In this document: in pieces, positions 54,473 through 64,000 of the stretch
How positions within the stretch are numbered: the first letter of the stretch is position 1
Layout of the letters: each line of letters begins with the position of its first letter
NCBI RefSeq assembly: GCF_003473485.1
Contig: NC_053044.1
Span: 10,118,501 to 10,182,500 of the forward strand
DNA length: 64,000 nt
DNA from: Medicago truncatula
Lineage: Eukaryota > Streptophyta > Magnoliopsida > Fabales > Fabaceae
Direction: 5' to 3'
Translations under genes and position numbers: made by a program
The notes under the pieces: model-generated
The model's input: the letters and a program-made list of their open reading frames with translations, nothing else
Databases searched by the model: none
What the model was told of the DNA's origin: nothing

Positions 54473-54842
54473 ATGGCCATACCCACAGCTGAGACTTTGC
54501 TCTCATACCATTGCTTGACTGGTAAATGCAAATTTGAGCAAAGTTGTTTTCCATGTTGTCTTCCTTATAATGCTATTACTTCATATAACTAATGTTGTCT
54601 TCATGGCAGACACCTTGGACAAGGCCTCTACATCACTCAAGTTGGTTGATGACTTTGGAAACATGTGGGTGTGGGAGTGCATATTAATCTTTGGTTCAGC
54701 TCCGTATGAGCACTGCATGATCGGTGGTGAATGGAAACGCTTTGTGGACGCGCGTAATCTCTATGATGGTGTGAAGATCAGACTTGGTACACATGCAGCT
54801 GGGAAGAACGATAGCCTCTACATCACTGTTAGTTGGAGTTAG
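54473..54842 (+). CDS. Small two-exon gene, possibly a B3-like protein
   Basis: Proposed exons are 54473-54521 and 54610-54842, separated by an 88-bp GT...AG intron (54522-54609). Together they give 93 residues: MAIPTAETLLSYHCLT, then DTLDKASTSLKLVDDFGNMW. The second exon reads WECILIFG, HCMIGGEWKRFVDARNLYDG and VKIRLGTHAAGKNDSLYITV. The pattern GGxWKxFVxAxxLxxGxxIxxG resembles the C-terminal half of a plant B3 DNA-binding domain (about 100 residues). The N-terminal strands of a full B3 fold are short or missing, so DNA binding is uncertain. A start at the in-frame ATG 54604, inside the proposed intron (MADTLDKAS, 79 residues), is the alternative and needs no splicing. A TATA box lies upstream and the frame ends at TAG 54840-54842. 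The assignment is tentative. Confidence 0.55.
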
Positions 54843-54849
54843 GGTTTGG

Positions 54850-55640
54850 TTGCAAGAATGAAGGTGTAATTTGGTGCAGTGGTGGATGTTTTTTGGTTAT
54901 GGGGGATTAAGCTTTTTTAGGTTTGGTCTTAAGTTTTTATTTGATGGGAGTTCTGTAGTTTTTTAAACTACGTTTTTTTCGTTTCCATGCAATTTCTATT
55001 TTGTAATCTTGAATTCTGACTATTCAGTTTGAGGTCATGTTGCTTAATTAATATAATTGCATTTTACTTCTATGCCAATTTATTTTTTTGCCAATCTGTT
55101 GTGAAATTGGAGGTTAAGCGAAAATATAATGGCCCCTTACCAACATGGGCAGTGATACTTCACGTGAATTATTTATTCTTCATCAGTTAATATGCAAGTG
55201 CAGAAACAATCAAATGGGTTAGTTGCACCAAATTTTAGTGTGTTGTTGTTTTTACTTGATTTATATGCTTAAATATATAAACAATCAATAATTGCACTTT
55301 GTCTGGATACAATTTATCATGTGGATGATTTCAAAGTTTTTGATGTTAGATCATTGCTCTTTGCGTTGGAAACAAACTTCATCAGAAACCTTGATTCTAT
55401 TGGTTGTGATTATGATCAGAAGCAATGAATTCAACATTAAGTGTGTTCTATGTTTAATAAAAAAAAAATATTAACAAGAGTATATAAAACCCATAATAAT
55501 TAATATAGGAGAGATGGAAAGGTCAGTCACCATGTTTCAAATTCACGAAGCCATTACACTTTCAAAGTGCTGATTCAGAACCTGATGTAAAACTTAGTAA
55601 ATGTTGAAAATATTGTGTTCAAAATTGTTAAAATTAATTT
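54850..55640. other. 3' flank of the small gene, no further gene seen
   Basis: AT-rich. It probably includes the 3' untranslated region and polyadenylation area of the small gene. No domain-bearing frame or repeat was recognised. Confidence 0.45.
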
Positions 55641-55644
55641 ATTG

Positions 55645-56303
55645 TCTATACTATAGCGAAGTATTGCTTTTATAGTAATGCTGATTTTTATACATTTAAC
55701 TGTTATTTTGAATACGTTAACACTAATAATTTTAACTCACGTGATTTGAATGCTGACTTTCGAAATAATTAAATTACAAATAGATGCAAGAAACTCATCT
55801 AATAGTGTATAAACCTGTGACTATTAAAATTACTTTTAAATGTTTATAGTTTAAATTGACCCACAATAAAGTATATAAGAAATTAGGAATGTGAATATGC
55901 ATGACTGTTGTGCTTCCCACTGCTTTAGTTTGTATTGTAAACATACACACAATGAAGCTTTTCACGTTAGGCAATAGTTTTGGTACTCTCTACCTTTTAT
56001 TAAATGCATTTGGGAAGTTGTCGTGATTAATGTTGATTTACATTGGTTGCCAGTAAGTGAAAGGGCCATATACATAATTTGGTCTTGATGATTTACATTC
56101 AGCTATTTTTGCTGTTCTATTTTTATTTATGTTATATTGCTGTAATGACCTTTAGTTATTTATGAAATTCAGACTTTTATTATTTATATTGTAGTGCTCA
56201 TTTTGTGAACACCTTTGATCTTTAAGATTTTGAACATTATTCTATTATTAGAAGATATATTTAAGCTAAACAGACCCGTGCGGCGCACGGGTCATCTATC
56301 TAG
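55645..56303 (+). mobile_element. Helitron-like non-autonomous element (about 660 bp)
   Basis: The candidate 5' end is 'tctatactatagcgaagtat', the TCTATACTATA form common in plant Helitrons. The 3' end is a 10-bp-stem hairpin at 56273-56293 ('gacccgtgcg', one base, 'cgcacgggtc'), followed six bases later by CTAG at 56300-56303 and then T. A GC-rich hairpin just before CTRR with a T outside is the Helitron 3' signature. The 5' end is preceded by G rather than the expected A, so that boundary is less certain. No Rep/helicase is present. Confidence 0.6.
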
Positions 56304-56309
56304 TTACAA

Positions 56310-57312
56310 TTAGTTTTGAAAGTGTATCTATTATTTGGAAATGATTATGTTTAGTTTGGAAAGTAATCGCATCAGTGTAACCCTAATTGACAGTTTAATT
56401 TCGAATTGGGAAAATCACTCAAATAAATAGTTTAAAAATTGTATATGTTAGTTGGAAATGGTTTCAAAGTGTTGATTTGATTCACTGCATGTGTGTGATA
56501 ATTTTTAGTACTTTCGCCTGTTACTTAATAGTTCTCTGTACTTAATGGTTTTCCTTCATTGTACACACATAATCAACTCGGGCTATTATATATATTAACC
56601 TATCTGAAATTTTCAGATAGAAAATCAACTCTATTATTCAATGTGCATAAAGATGAAAAGAAATAAGTTTGATGCTATCAATCTTTTGTATTCTGCTTCT
56701 TATTGCTTCAAATGAGAGCCTTATTATAGTACAACTTTTTACCCCAATGTTTCAATGACAGTCACAAATGTCCTTATTATAGTATGTTTTATATAAAATT
56801 ATGCCAAAACCATTTTGGTGTGGAAATGATTTCTGTGAGTTGGACTTCAAAACCTTATACTAATTACAATAATTTTGTTAAGCATATTCAATGACACTTC
56901 ACATTAAAATTGTATCCGATGTTTCATATTATATTTTGTATTTCACACGTGTACACACTTTAATGTCTGATATCTGCACAACATCGACACATATAAGCAT
57001 ATGTATAATTCTTATTTTCTCAAATTATTACTGATATCACCGTGTCCGTTATATGTGTTAGCATCACTGCTTCATAGATCATATCCTTAAAAGTTAAAAT
57101 TAATATTGTATTTTAGGAGTAAACAGAAGTTATGTTAGTTTTAGAAGACAAATATATGATTCTAAGAAGAGTATAAATGAAAAAATTAGAACTACTATCT
57201 AAGAAGGCATTAATGGTTTCAGGTTGAATAATGAAGAAGATGTAGTAGATGAGATCGATGCCAAAAACATTGATGATAATCATGATGATGAAGAAGATGA
57301 GATTGATGCCAA
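56310..57312. other. AT-rich intergenic DNA, no gene seen
   Basis: No coding, RNA or repeat feature is supported apart from a GAT-rich stretch near 57235-57310. Confidence 0.45.
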
Positions 57313-57313
57313 A

Positions 57314-58180
57314 TGTAACACCCTGTTTTCCCAACTTGAATTTTTTTGCATAAAATCATAGTAAAACAACTAAACAGGATGCTACACTTCTTTAAAATAT
57401 AAATATAGTAAAATACTATTTATTTCAATCATCTCATGTCATCAATTTAAATCTCAATGCAGCGGAAAACATTTAAATTCAACTTCGTGTTGGCACAACG
57501 GCCTCAACTTAAACAACTCATTTAAAATCCAGTCTAGACAAATCTTCAACATAAGTTCATAATAAATACGCAACACATAGAAAACAATCAAGATCCCCTT
57601 CCCGTTACGTATTAGAGCGACCCTAAGACGGCACGTGAGAGAATCACTCACTTCAACAACTTTTTTTTTGAAGAAACTCACTTCAACAACTAACCTTGAT
57701 TACCTGCAAGTTACCCAATTGTAAAGGCCACATTTCCAAGCAGAAGGGATGAGATTTCACATTCAATAATAATAAGCATTTAATTCATAAAATTCATTTA
57801 ACAATTTAAACCTCACCAATTAATAATAATAATTCTTCATACAGTACTTCATTAAATCATCAATCAACTTCTAGTCATCATTAATATCATATTCATCACA
57901 TCATATACATTCATCATATAACAACATAATCATCACATCATAAACATAATCATATTATAACATGAACATCACATCATAAAAATCATCATATAACAACATA
58001 AACAACAATGATTAATAAATATTAATACTTCACATAGTTCTTCATTAACAACTCATTGATAAATGACAACTTAACGACAATGTGAAACCAACGACTTCGA
58101 ATCGACAATGCAACTTCAACTTCTTAATCATGCATGTGGTACCAAACAGAGCATCAAGCCCTCAACATATAAAGTATAAT
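57314..58180 (-). mobile_element. LTR-like relic (same family as 3833-6245, reverse orientation)
   Basis: The plus strand starts 'tgtaacaccctgttttccca', a common LTR end in plant Ty3 elements. 58080-58150 is the reverse complement of the phrases 'gttgcattgtcga' and 'tttggtaccacatgca' found near 5970-6150. AT-rich and non-coding. The distal boundary is uncertain and there is no internal region. Confidence 0.4.
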
Positions 58181-58207
58181 TATACTCACATTATATTTTT
58201 ATGGGTC

Positions 58208-58381
58208 ATGTTAACTTGTGCCCAAATTACACAAGTTAAGGAGCTCTAACAGGAAATAAACAAGAAATTTTGTATTGAAATTATAAATGTTTAAACTGTT
58301 GTAATGTTGAATACACAATTTTCAAAAAAATAATTTTATTTTTAACTCTTTAACTCGTGCCTTAAGGGCACAAGTTAACAT
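58208..58381. mobile_element. MITE with perfect 16-bp terminal inverted repeats
   Basis: Starts 'atgttaacttgtgccc' and ends with its exact complement 'gggcacaagttaacat'. 174 bp, AT-rich and non-coding. It resembles 10040-10212 in length and in the motif 'cttaagggcacaagtta' versus 'cttagggcacttgtta'. No clear target duplication. Confidence 0.7.
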
Positions 58382-58384
58382 TTC

Positions 58385-59335
58385 TCTATTTTTCTTTTCT
58401 CTCTATTGCATTGGTTTTCATGTCAATACATGAATTTCTTTATAAAAATATAGTTGTCATATTGGTCGTCAAATAAATAGATGTTCAAATAACACATCTC
58501 TTTGTAAAATATTGGAGTAGTTCCCTTGAATATCATAATCAAGGGAAATTTGTTTGAGTACATCCTATATCCATTTAAAGTCTTGATGAAGAGAAATAAA
58601 TAGAGAGTGAGTTGATAGATGTAATATATTTGTGATACAATAGTACGAGAGATAGAGCGAAAATAAGGTGTTGAATGTGTGTATGAAAATAAAAGGTGTC
58701 TAAGGGTTGCATAATGAAGTGATAAGAGAGGTTGAAGTGTCTAAATTGAGCTTCAAGTTACGAGTTTCAATGGGCTTCATCGTACATGGAAATTGAGTTT
58801 GAGTCATAGCTTAAAGTGTCTAAACAGAGAAAGAGAGTGGCGAGAAATTAGTGTCTGAAAGGAGAGAGGTATGGTTTTGAAATGCTTTCATAACATGGTC
58901 ATCAAATTAGCCAAAAGCTTAGTTTCTTCACAATAATTTGGCTACAACATGCAAGCAACGTGAATTGACAAGGTCCCTTTCTATGGCTTTAACATCAACA
59001 GAGTGCATAAAGTAAACACCAAGGGAGGTATCAACATAATTATGTCAATTACCCAAATGAGTTAACTATAAACCACTTAGGTTTCATCAACCATCAGAGA
59101 AAAAGAATATGCAACTTATGCCACGCGTCGTTTCGCAAGGCAATGAAATGTCGATCCCCATTTAATTTGGAAATGGATAGGATCCGGACGCGGTAATCTT
59201 ATGGATGGTAATCCCCTCAACAAAATAATAAATAAATAATATAAAATCATATGCATGATAATGATTTAATAACTTGGAATCCCTATATTTTTTAGGGCTA
59301 TTTTGCTATTTGACATCAGCAGCTGCATAACCATC
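58385..59335. other. Intergenic DNA upstream of the broken F-box/DUF295 gene
   Basis: No gene is supported. From about 59195 it matches 39310-39450 ('atggtaatcccctca', 'aaaatcatatgcatgataatg', 'atttgacatcagcagctg'), so the duplicated module starts upstream of the gene and includes its promoter-proximal DNA. Confidence 0.6.
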
Positions 59336-59339
59336 ACCC

Positions 59340-60412
59340 ATGGCGGCGGAGGCAGACTGGTCTGATCTCCCGAAGGAGCTTCTGAATATGATCTCAGAAC
59401 GAATCGACATCGAAATCAATATGATTCGCTTTCGATCGGTTTGTTCCAATTGGCTTCGCTCTTCCTCTGTCCCAAATCACCATCTCAATTTAACCATCAA
59501 TTTTCCACTCCACAAATCATTATCTAATTCTACCATCACTTCATTCTGTTGCCTCTCCAAACGCAGTATATTCCTCATAAAACCACAGCCACCACAAAAA
59601 CAACAACAAACCCTAATTCGTCCTTGGTTAGTTAGAATAACACAAAACTCAAGTGGCAAAAAGAAACGCTTCGATCCATTCTTATCCCATCACTCATCTT
59701 CAACCTCTTTTTATTTGCCTCGCGTCATTGATTTCCACAAGCTCTCCGTCCTACATTTAGGAGCCGATTTCATCACAAACGAACTCGCATTCCACATGCT
59801 GCTCCCTCAAAAGGTAATTTCCATTGGAAAACATTCTCTCTTTCTTGGCATATTAAAAAATTGTACCCCCAGCTGGTGCTGTTCACTTGCGGCAATCAGC
59901 CTTGGAAGTGGATCCCTGAAATATCCACGACGTCTGGCGACATCTGTGTGTTTAAAGGGCGGTTTTACGCAGTTGATAAATTTTGTAGGACAGTTATGAT
60001 TGGGCCGGATTCAACGGTTCAGATGGTTGCTGAACATGTGGTTCATGGTGGGGATAGAAAATTGTTGGTGGAGAGTGACGGTGAGTTGTTGTTGGTGGAC
60101 ATTTATGAAAGTTTAGATTTTGGTATTAATGTTTTCAGATTTCATGAGAAGGAGAAGAAATGGGTGAAGTTGATGAATTTAGGGGATAGGGTTTTGTTTT
60201 TTGGCGAAGGATGTTCGTTTTCTGCATCAGCTTCGGATTTGTGTGTTTCCAAAGGGAATTGCATCGTCTTTATCGATGATTCCGTCTCCGCTTATTGGAT
60301 GCAAGGTGGGAATGGTGTTTATCATTTGGATCAAGGTCGGGTTTCGCCTGTGTCTCGTTATCATGAATATTTCAACTTGTTTTCGCCACCGGATTGGATC
60401 CTCGAGAGCTGA
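59340..60412 (+). pseudogene. F-box/DUF295 gene broken by a one-base frameshift
   Basis: Very close paralog of 39453-40532. The first part starts at ATG 59340 (MAAEADWSDLPKELLNMISERI) and includes the F-box at about residues 4-43. The family frame is lost at the C run 59866-59870: five Cs here, six at 39982-39987 in the intact copy. The shifted frame continues to 59999. The second part resumes in another frame from about 59870 with LVLFTCGNQPWKWIPEISTT and carries the DUF295 motifs LLVESDGELLLVDIY, GDRVLFFGEGCSFSASASDL and SKGNCIVFIDD, ending SPPDWILES at 60412. No other lesion is visible, so the mutation is recent, or a sequencing error in the homopolymer. Without the shift it would encode about 357 residues. 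Confidence 0.85.
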
Positions 60413-61815
60413 GTATGTTATCTTATATCGATAGGTTTCTATAATGTGATTTTCATATTGCAGTATTGTGCCTAATTTATGTTGTTAGATTGGATAAACT
60501 TTTTTACTAGAAAATTGAAATTTTGCTAGTAACGCATTAAGTATGAGTAAATAATTCTAATTTTTCATAAACTCGTTGTTTATTTTTTAAAATGCAGCTA
60601 CCTTATTAATAAATCTTGATCTATATGATGAAATGATGCATACTGTTTTGAGGGGTAACTTATATGATTATATGTATATATGAATGTATGTAGTACATCA
60701 TCATGGCAAGATATCATTATCAATAAGATTCTAAACTAAATATAACAATGTTGATGTATTTTATTATCTTCACTGTTTCTTTTGCTAGAAAATGAAGTGG
60801 AATTTCGGCTGCTGGATAAGTGTATGGTTGATATTTCAACTCTCTTTTCAGCAAGTTGTGATTATTCAAGGTGTGTAATTTTTCTAGGATGAATGGATCA
60901 GTCATTGTTGTTTTTTGATGACTTAGATTATGGTAATATGCAAATTTAATATTTTTCTTTTATGTCGAGACAATATGGAAGTGATACTGCCAAGAGTTAT
61001 AGTTTCTAATCGATTTTTCAGTCTTATTTAGTTCTCAATGCACTTGTTGGACATATTGAAAAGATTTCTATATTATTATTCTCACTCTTTATTTTCTTGA
61101 CTTTTCTCACTGCACATGTTTGATAAATTTTTATCTGTTAATGCTATTAAGTCTTTCTTGTTATCCTTGGTGTTTTATTTAGATATCAAGTCTTGATCCT
61201 TGATAAATTTAGTATGAGCGAAGTGCTTCCACATGTGTTGTTCCTGTCACTGTATATGAGTTAAAAAGAATAGTCTTCTCAGTATGCAATGAGAAGCAAA
61301 GTTACAATCAATAGTTTTACACCATACCCCTTACTACGACCAATCTCGGGTTTTACTTCTACATGTTTTATGCAAGACCATTCTCGAGTAGTAGTCTCCT
61401 TCGCATCTGTCTTAGTTTCCTTTTGATTGATCGAATTATTTGGGCAGTTTTCTTGACAAATTTTCTACTGTGCGTCTCTAATTAGAAGCTACATTAACAA
61501 TGTTCCATCTCTAGTAATTTTTGTATTCTCAATGTAATTCTTGTTTTAGGTTAAGAGCGGCACTCTTCTTGTAGCACTGCATTTAGGTACGACAAAAGAT
61601 GCTGGTTCTATTAGAAAAGCTACAAAAGCAAATTGAGACCTGCCGACGTTTAATCACTCTTTATGTCTAATTTATATCTGTTATGTTACGATAGGAGCTT
61701 TTGCTGTTTAGTATACAGGAAAGGAACATTCATCATTGTGCGACAACGAAGTGAAGATGGGTCAGGTTGTTTAGTAGAAGTCGAAAATTTGCCTTCTGGA
61801 CCACAACGGTAAATA
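60413..61815. repeat. Duplicated flank of the F-box/DUF295-PPR module (copy 2)
   Basis: This is co-linear with 40533-42280 but shorter. It lacks the 39-bp tandem duplication and the Au SINE; the pre-insertion site is at 61208-61222. No gene is supported. Confidence 0.75.
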
Positions 61816-61817
61816 TA

Positions 61818-62477
61818 TTAATGGCCTTGGTTCATCACTTGATTAACTAAAAAATAACCATCCATTAAAGCATCATAAGTAACAACATTCGGTTGTACAC
61901 CTTTTTTCATCATCGTAGCCAACACACTCACAGCTTTTCCTCTTCCATCCTTGCACAATGCATCAACTAGTATACTAAAAGAATAAACATTTGGAAGAAA
62001 AAAAATCGCCTTTGCAATCATTTCAGGATATACCTCATATGCATCATTTACAAGTTTATCTCTACACAAACTATCAATGAGTGTGCTATACATTACCACG
62101 TCAGTGTTGACCCATATTTTTCTCGGCATTTGCATAAATCCATGTGCACCCGCCCATGGTCAAGAAAGTACAATGCTTCTTGAACTCGACTCGTTCAGAC
62201 TCATACCTTTCATAAAGGTGATCAAATGTTATGGCATTCGGCTCATAACCCTTCATGAGAATTTTGGCGAGTATAGAAAAGAAAAAAATTCATTCCACTC
62301 AGGTTGCAGTAACAATTCATCAAAATACTCAAAGTAACAATAGATGGTGTAATTCCATTGAATTCCAATTGGCGAAAAAGAGAAATGGCAGTAGGGTAAT
62401 GATCCATATATGTTTACAAGGAAACCTAAAATGTTGTTAAATTCGAAAATGGATGGGGTTCGATGTGTATAGAGCAT
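61818..62477 (-). pseudogene. P-class PPR gene remnant (Rf-like), copy 2
   Basis: The minus strand reads SIFEFNNILGFLVNI near 62450. After a decayed, frameshifted stretch it continues with MQMPRKIWVNTDVVMYSTLI, DSLCRDKLVNDAYEVYPEMI, VYSFSILVDALCKDGRGKAV and GVQPNVVTYDALMDGYFLVN. These are consecutive PPR repeats with the same order and wording as 42282-43022. About 70 codons present in copy 1 (YAILLNELCKMGETRAA) are missing here. The N- and C-terminal parts of a normal PPR protein are absent, so it cannot function. Confidence 0.85.
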
Positions 62478-62769
62478 GCGATGAAACGAGGAAAGGGCAT
62501 TATTGTTTTTGAAAATATCAGACTTTTGCCCACAAAAGCCACATAAGTCTAATAGGATGTATCATGTCTAGTAGGATGTATCATGTTTTGGATGAGGAGT
62601 TTTAAAAAGAAAGCAACAATATGGTTTGTGTATTTTTTTTTTTTAGATAAAAATATTGGTTAGTTTACACCCTTGTGCGATGTGGAAATAGGGGAAGCTT
62701 GACACCGTCTTCAAACCATCAAATTGATTGTCTTCCGAGTAGCTCAACGCGTCAAACCCCTCCACAATA

Positions 62770-63230
62770 GAGATTGTTGATTTCCCGCTCTTCCAAGGTT
62801 CGTATCAGTCACTGCATCACACAAATTGCCATACCTACAAGACAATAAATCATACCAAATACCATTCACATCATTAATGAATCTCCATTTTCACTTTGCC
62901 TTGAGTGTTAACTTAAAGGCTTCCAAATTCTTTATGCCTAATCCACCCAAACTCTTAGGTAAACAAACTGTGTCCCATCCTATCCAACATACTTTCCTTA
63001 TTCGACACCACCGCTCCATAAAAACCTTCTTTGTATTGCAACCGATTCTTTTATAACTCTCTTTGCTGGTTTAAAAAATGAGAAAAAATACAACATGAGT
63101 CTCGTTAATACCGAGTTAACTAGCGCTTCACGACCTTCTAAAGACAAATGTTTACCTTTCCAAACCGACGGTTTTCTTTTCAATTCATCAACCACTGATT
63201 CCAAGTCGATGCGCTTCTATGATTGGCACC
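62770..63230 (-). pseudogene. LINE reverse-transcriptase fragment
   Basis: The minus strand encodes KPSVWKGKHLSLEGREALVN followed by SVLTRLMLYFFSFFKPA and IQRRFLWSGG, the conserved region just after the RT fingers/palm in plant LINE ORF2. After a frame change it continues with CWIGWDTVCLPKSLGGLGIK, NLEAFKLTLKAK, a TGA stop, and KWRFINDVNGIWYDLL. Catalytic YADD and endonuclease parts are absent. It is a decayed insertion unrelated to the adjacent PPR module. Confidence 0.85.
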
Positions 63231-63234
63231 AATT

Positions 63235-63740
63235 ATCTTTGTGAATGAACACTTGTTCTCATTTAACCTTTCCATTTTTTTAGGTATTGAAGAGTTCTAA
63301 TCCATCTTTAGTTTGTTTTTGTCTCATGAAAATCTTGGAATCCTGTAGTAGTATATGCTGTTAAGGATATAAAAGAATTATGCATTAAAATTAAAACTAT
63401 CCATTTAGAATCATTGATTCTAAGTTTGTTTTGGGGAAGGTAGTTTGCTGTTGCTGTTAGGCACTACCTATGATGTGATGCTTAGGAATTGGCAGCGGTG
63501 CTGTGTTGTTTTTGGGTTCCTTGTCCGTATGTATACTCCGGCCTCATTATTTAGGAAGTATTGAATGTCTGGTTTGGAGGTGTTCCGTATACATGTAGTG
63601 CCGGTTGAATTTGCTTTTGCTTTTTCCACGAGTGCCTATGCATCTTTCATTTTCTCGTCGAGAATAATATTTGTCTTTCAAAAAAATAATGATTGCTAAG
63701 TAAAATATCCAAATTCAAATTTTTTTTTCTCTTTAAATTA
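63235..63740. other. Intergenic DNA, possibly with a LINE 3' tail
   Basis: 63430-63680 is richer in G and T and ends in an A run, resembling LINE 3' untranslated sequence on the plus strand. It cannot be assigned firmly. I see no gene. Confidence 0.35.
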
Positions 63741-63743
63741 AAA

Positions 63744-63928
63744 TAAGGGTTAATGGTGTTTTACACCCTTGTAATATAGATCATTTTTTGTTTTCGCCCC
63801 TGTAAAATATTTTTTTTGATTTACCCCCCTGTAAAATATATTTTTTTTGGAATCAAAAAAAATATTTTACAGGGGGAAAAACCAAAAATGACATATATTA
63901 CATGGGGGTAAAGCACCATTAACCCTTA
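63744..63928. mobile_element. Foldback MITE, 185 bp
   Basis: The terminal inverted repeat is 'taagggttaatggtg' and its exact complement. The arms repeat 'cccctgtaaaatat' and 'attttacagggg' around a short centre near 63840, so most of the element forms one hairpin. The ends are self-complementary (taagggtta), which hides any target duplication. Confidence 0.75.
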
Positions 63929-64000
63929 AAACAATGATGATCATATAAATATCCATTCGTATAAAATGTATTTCAAAATCAAAATATTTTTTTGTTAAAC

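Noticed and set aside
54534-54842. Self-incompatibility S1-like secreted protein
   Set aside because: The apparent hydrophobic leader is translated intron starting at TTG. The body resembles B3 more than S1, and the S1 cysteine pattern is absent.
1-64000. CRISPR arrays, operons, phage or bacterial systems
   Set aside because: No regularly spaced direct repeats with unique spacers and no prokaryotic gene clusters. All recognisable content is plant nuclear.

Overview
This window is nuclear DNA from a flowering plant, most likely a legume of the Medicago/Trifolium type. The evidence is the AT-rich intergenic DNA, single-exon F-box genes of two expanding plant families, P-class PPR remnants, Au SINEs, and plant-type chromovirus, copia, hAT, CACTA, MULE-like and Helitron-like sequences. 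The genus is an inference. Probable host genes cover only about a tenth of the window. Most of the rest is repeats, relics and local duplications.

Layout. 0-10 kb: a 5'-truncated FBA-type F-box pseudogene (minus), LINE and LTR relics, a CACTA-like end, then an intact FBA F-box gene (8150-9268, minus). 10-24 kb: foldback elements, two of them with perfect 9-bp target duplications, plus SINEs and copia fragments. This part also holds a duplicated segment whose second copy carries an intact FBA F-box gene (21873-23048, minus) that the first copy lacks. 26-43 kb: three plus-strand F-box/DUF295 genes (26815, 30400 with an altered C-terminus, 39453), with an apparently complete, very young Ty3 chromovirus (33028-38367) between the second and third. 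42-53 kb: a PPR pseudogene, a composite MULE-like element (44531-47474) holding PPR-like and other exon-like pieces, and an internally deleted copia element (48384-50462). 53-58 kb: a small two-exon gene that may encode a B3-like protein, and a Helitron-like element. 59-64 kb: a second copy of the F-box/DUF295 plus PPR module with both genes broken, a LINE reverse-transcriptase remnant and a foldback MITE.

How it works together. The host genes are mainly F-box proteins, which by family knowledge are substrate receptors of SCF ubiquitin ligases. They grow and decay here by local duplication: of seven F-box loci, four look fully intact, one has a shifted C-terminus, one is frameshifted and one is truncated. 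Comparing the duplicated segments exposes empty sites for a hAT MITE and an Au SINE, so the window preserves an order of events. I found no operon-like system, CRISPR array or clearly new protein machinery. The most unusual object is the composite element at 44.5-47.5 kb.
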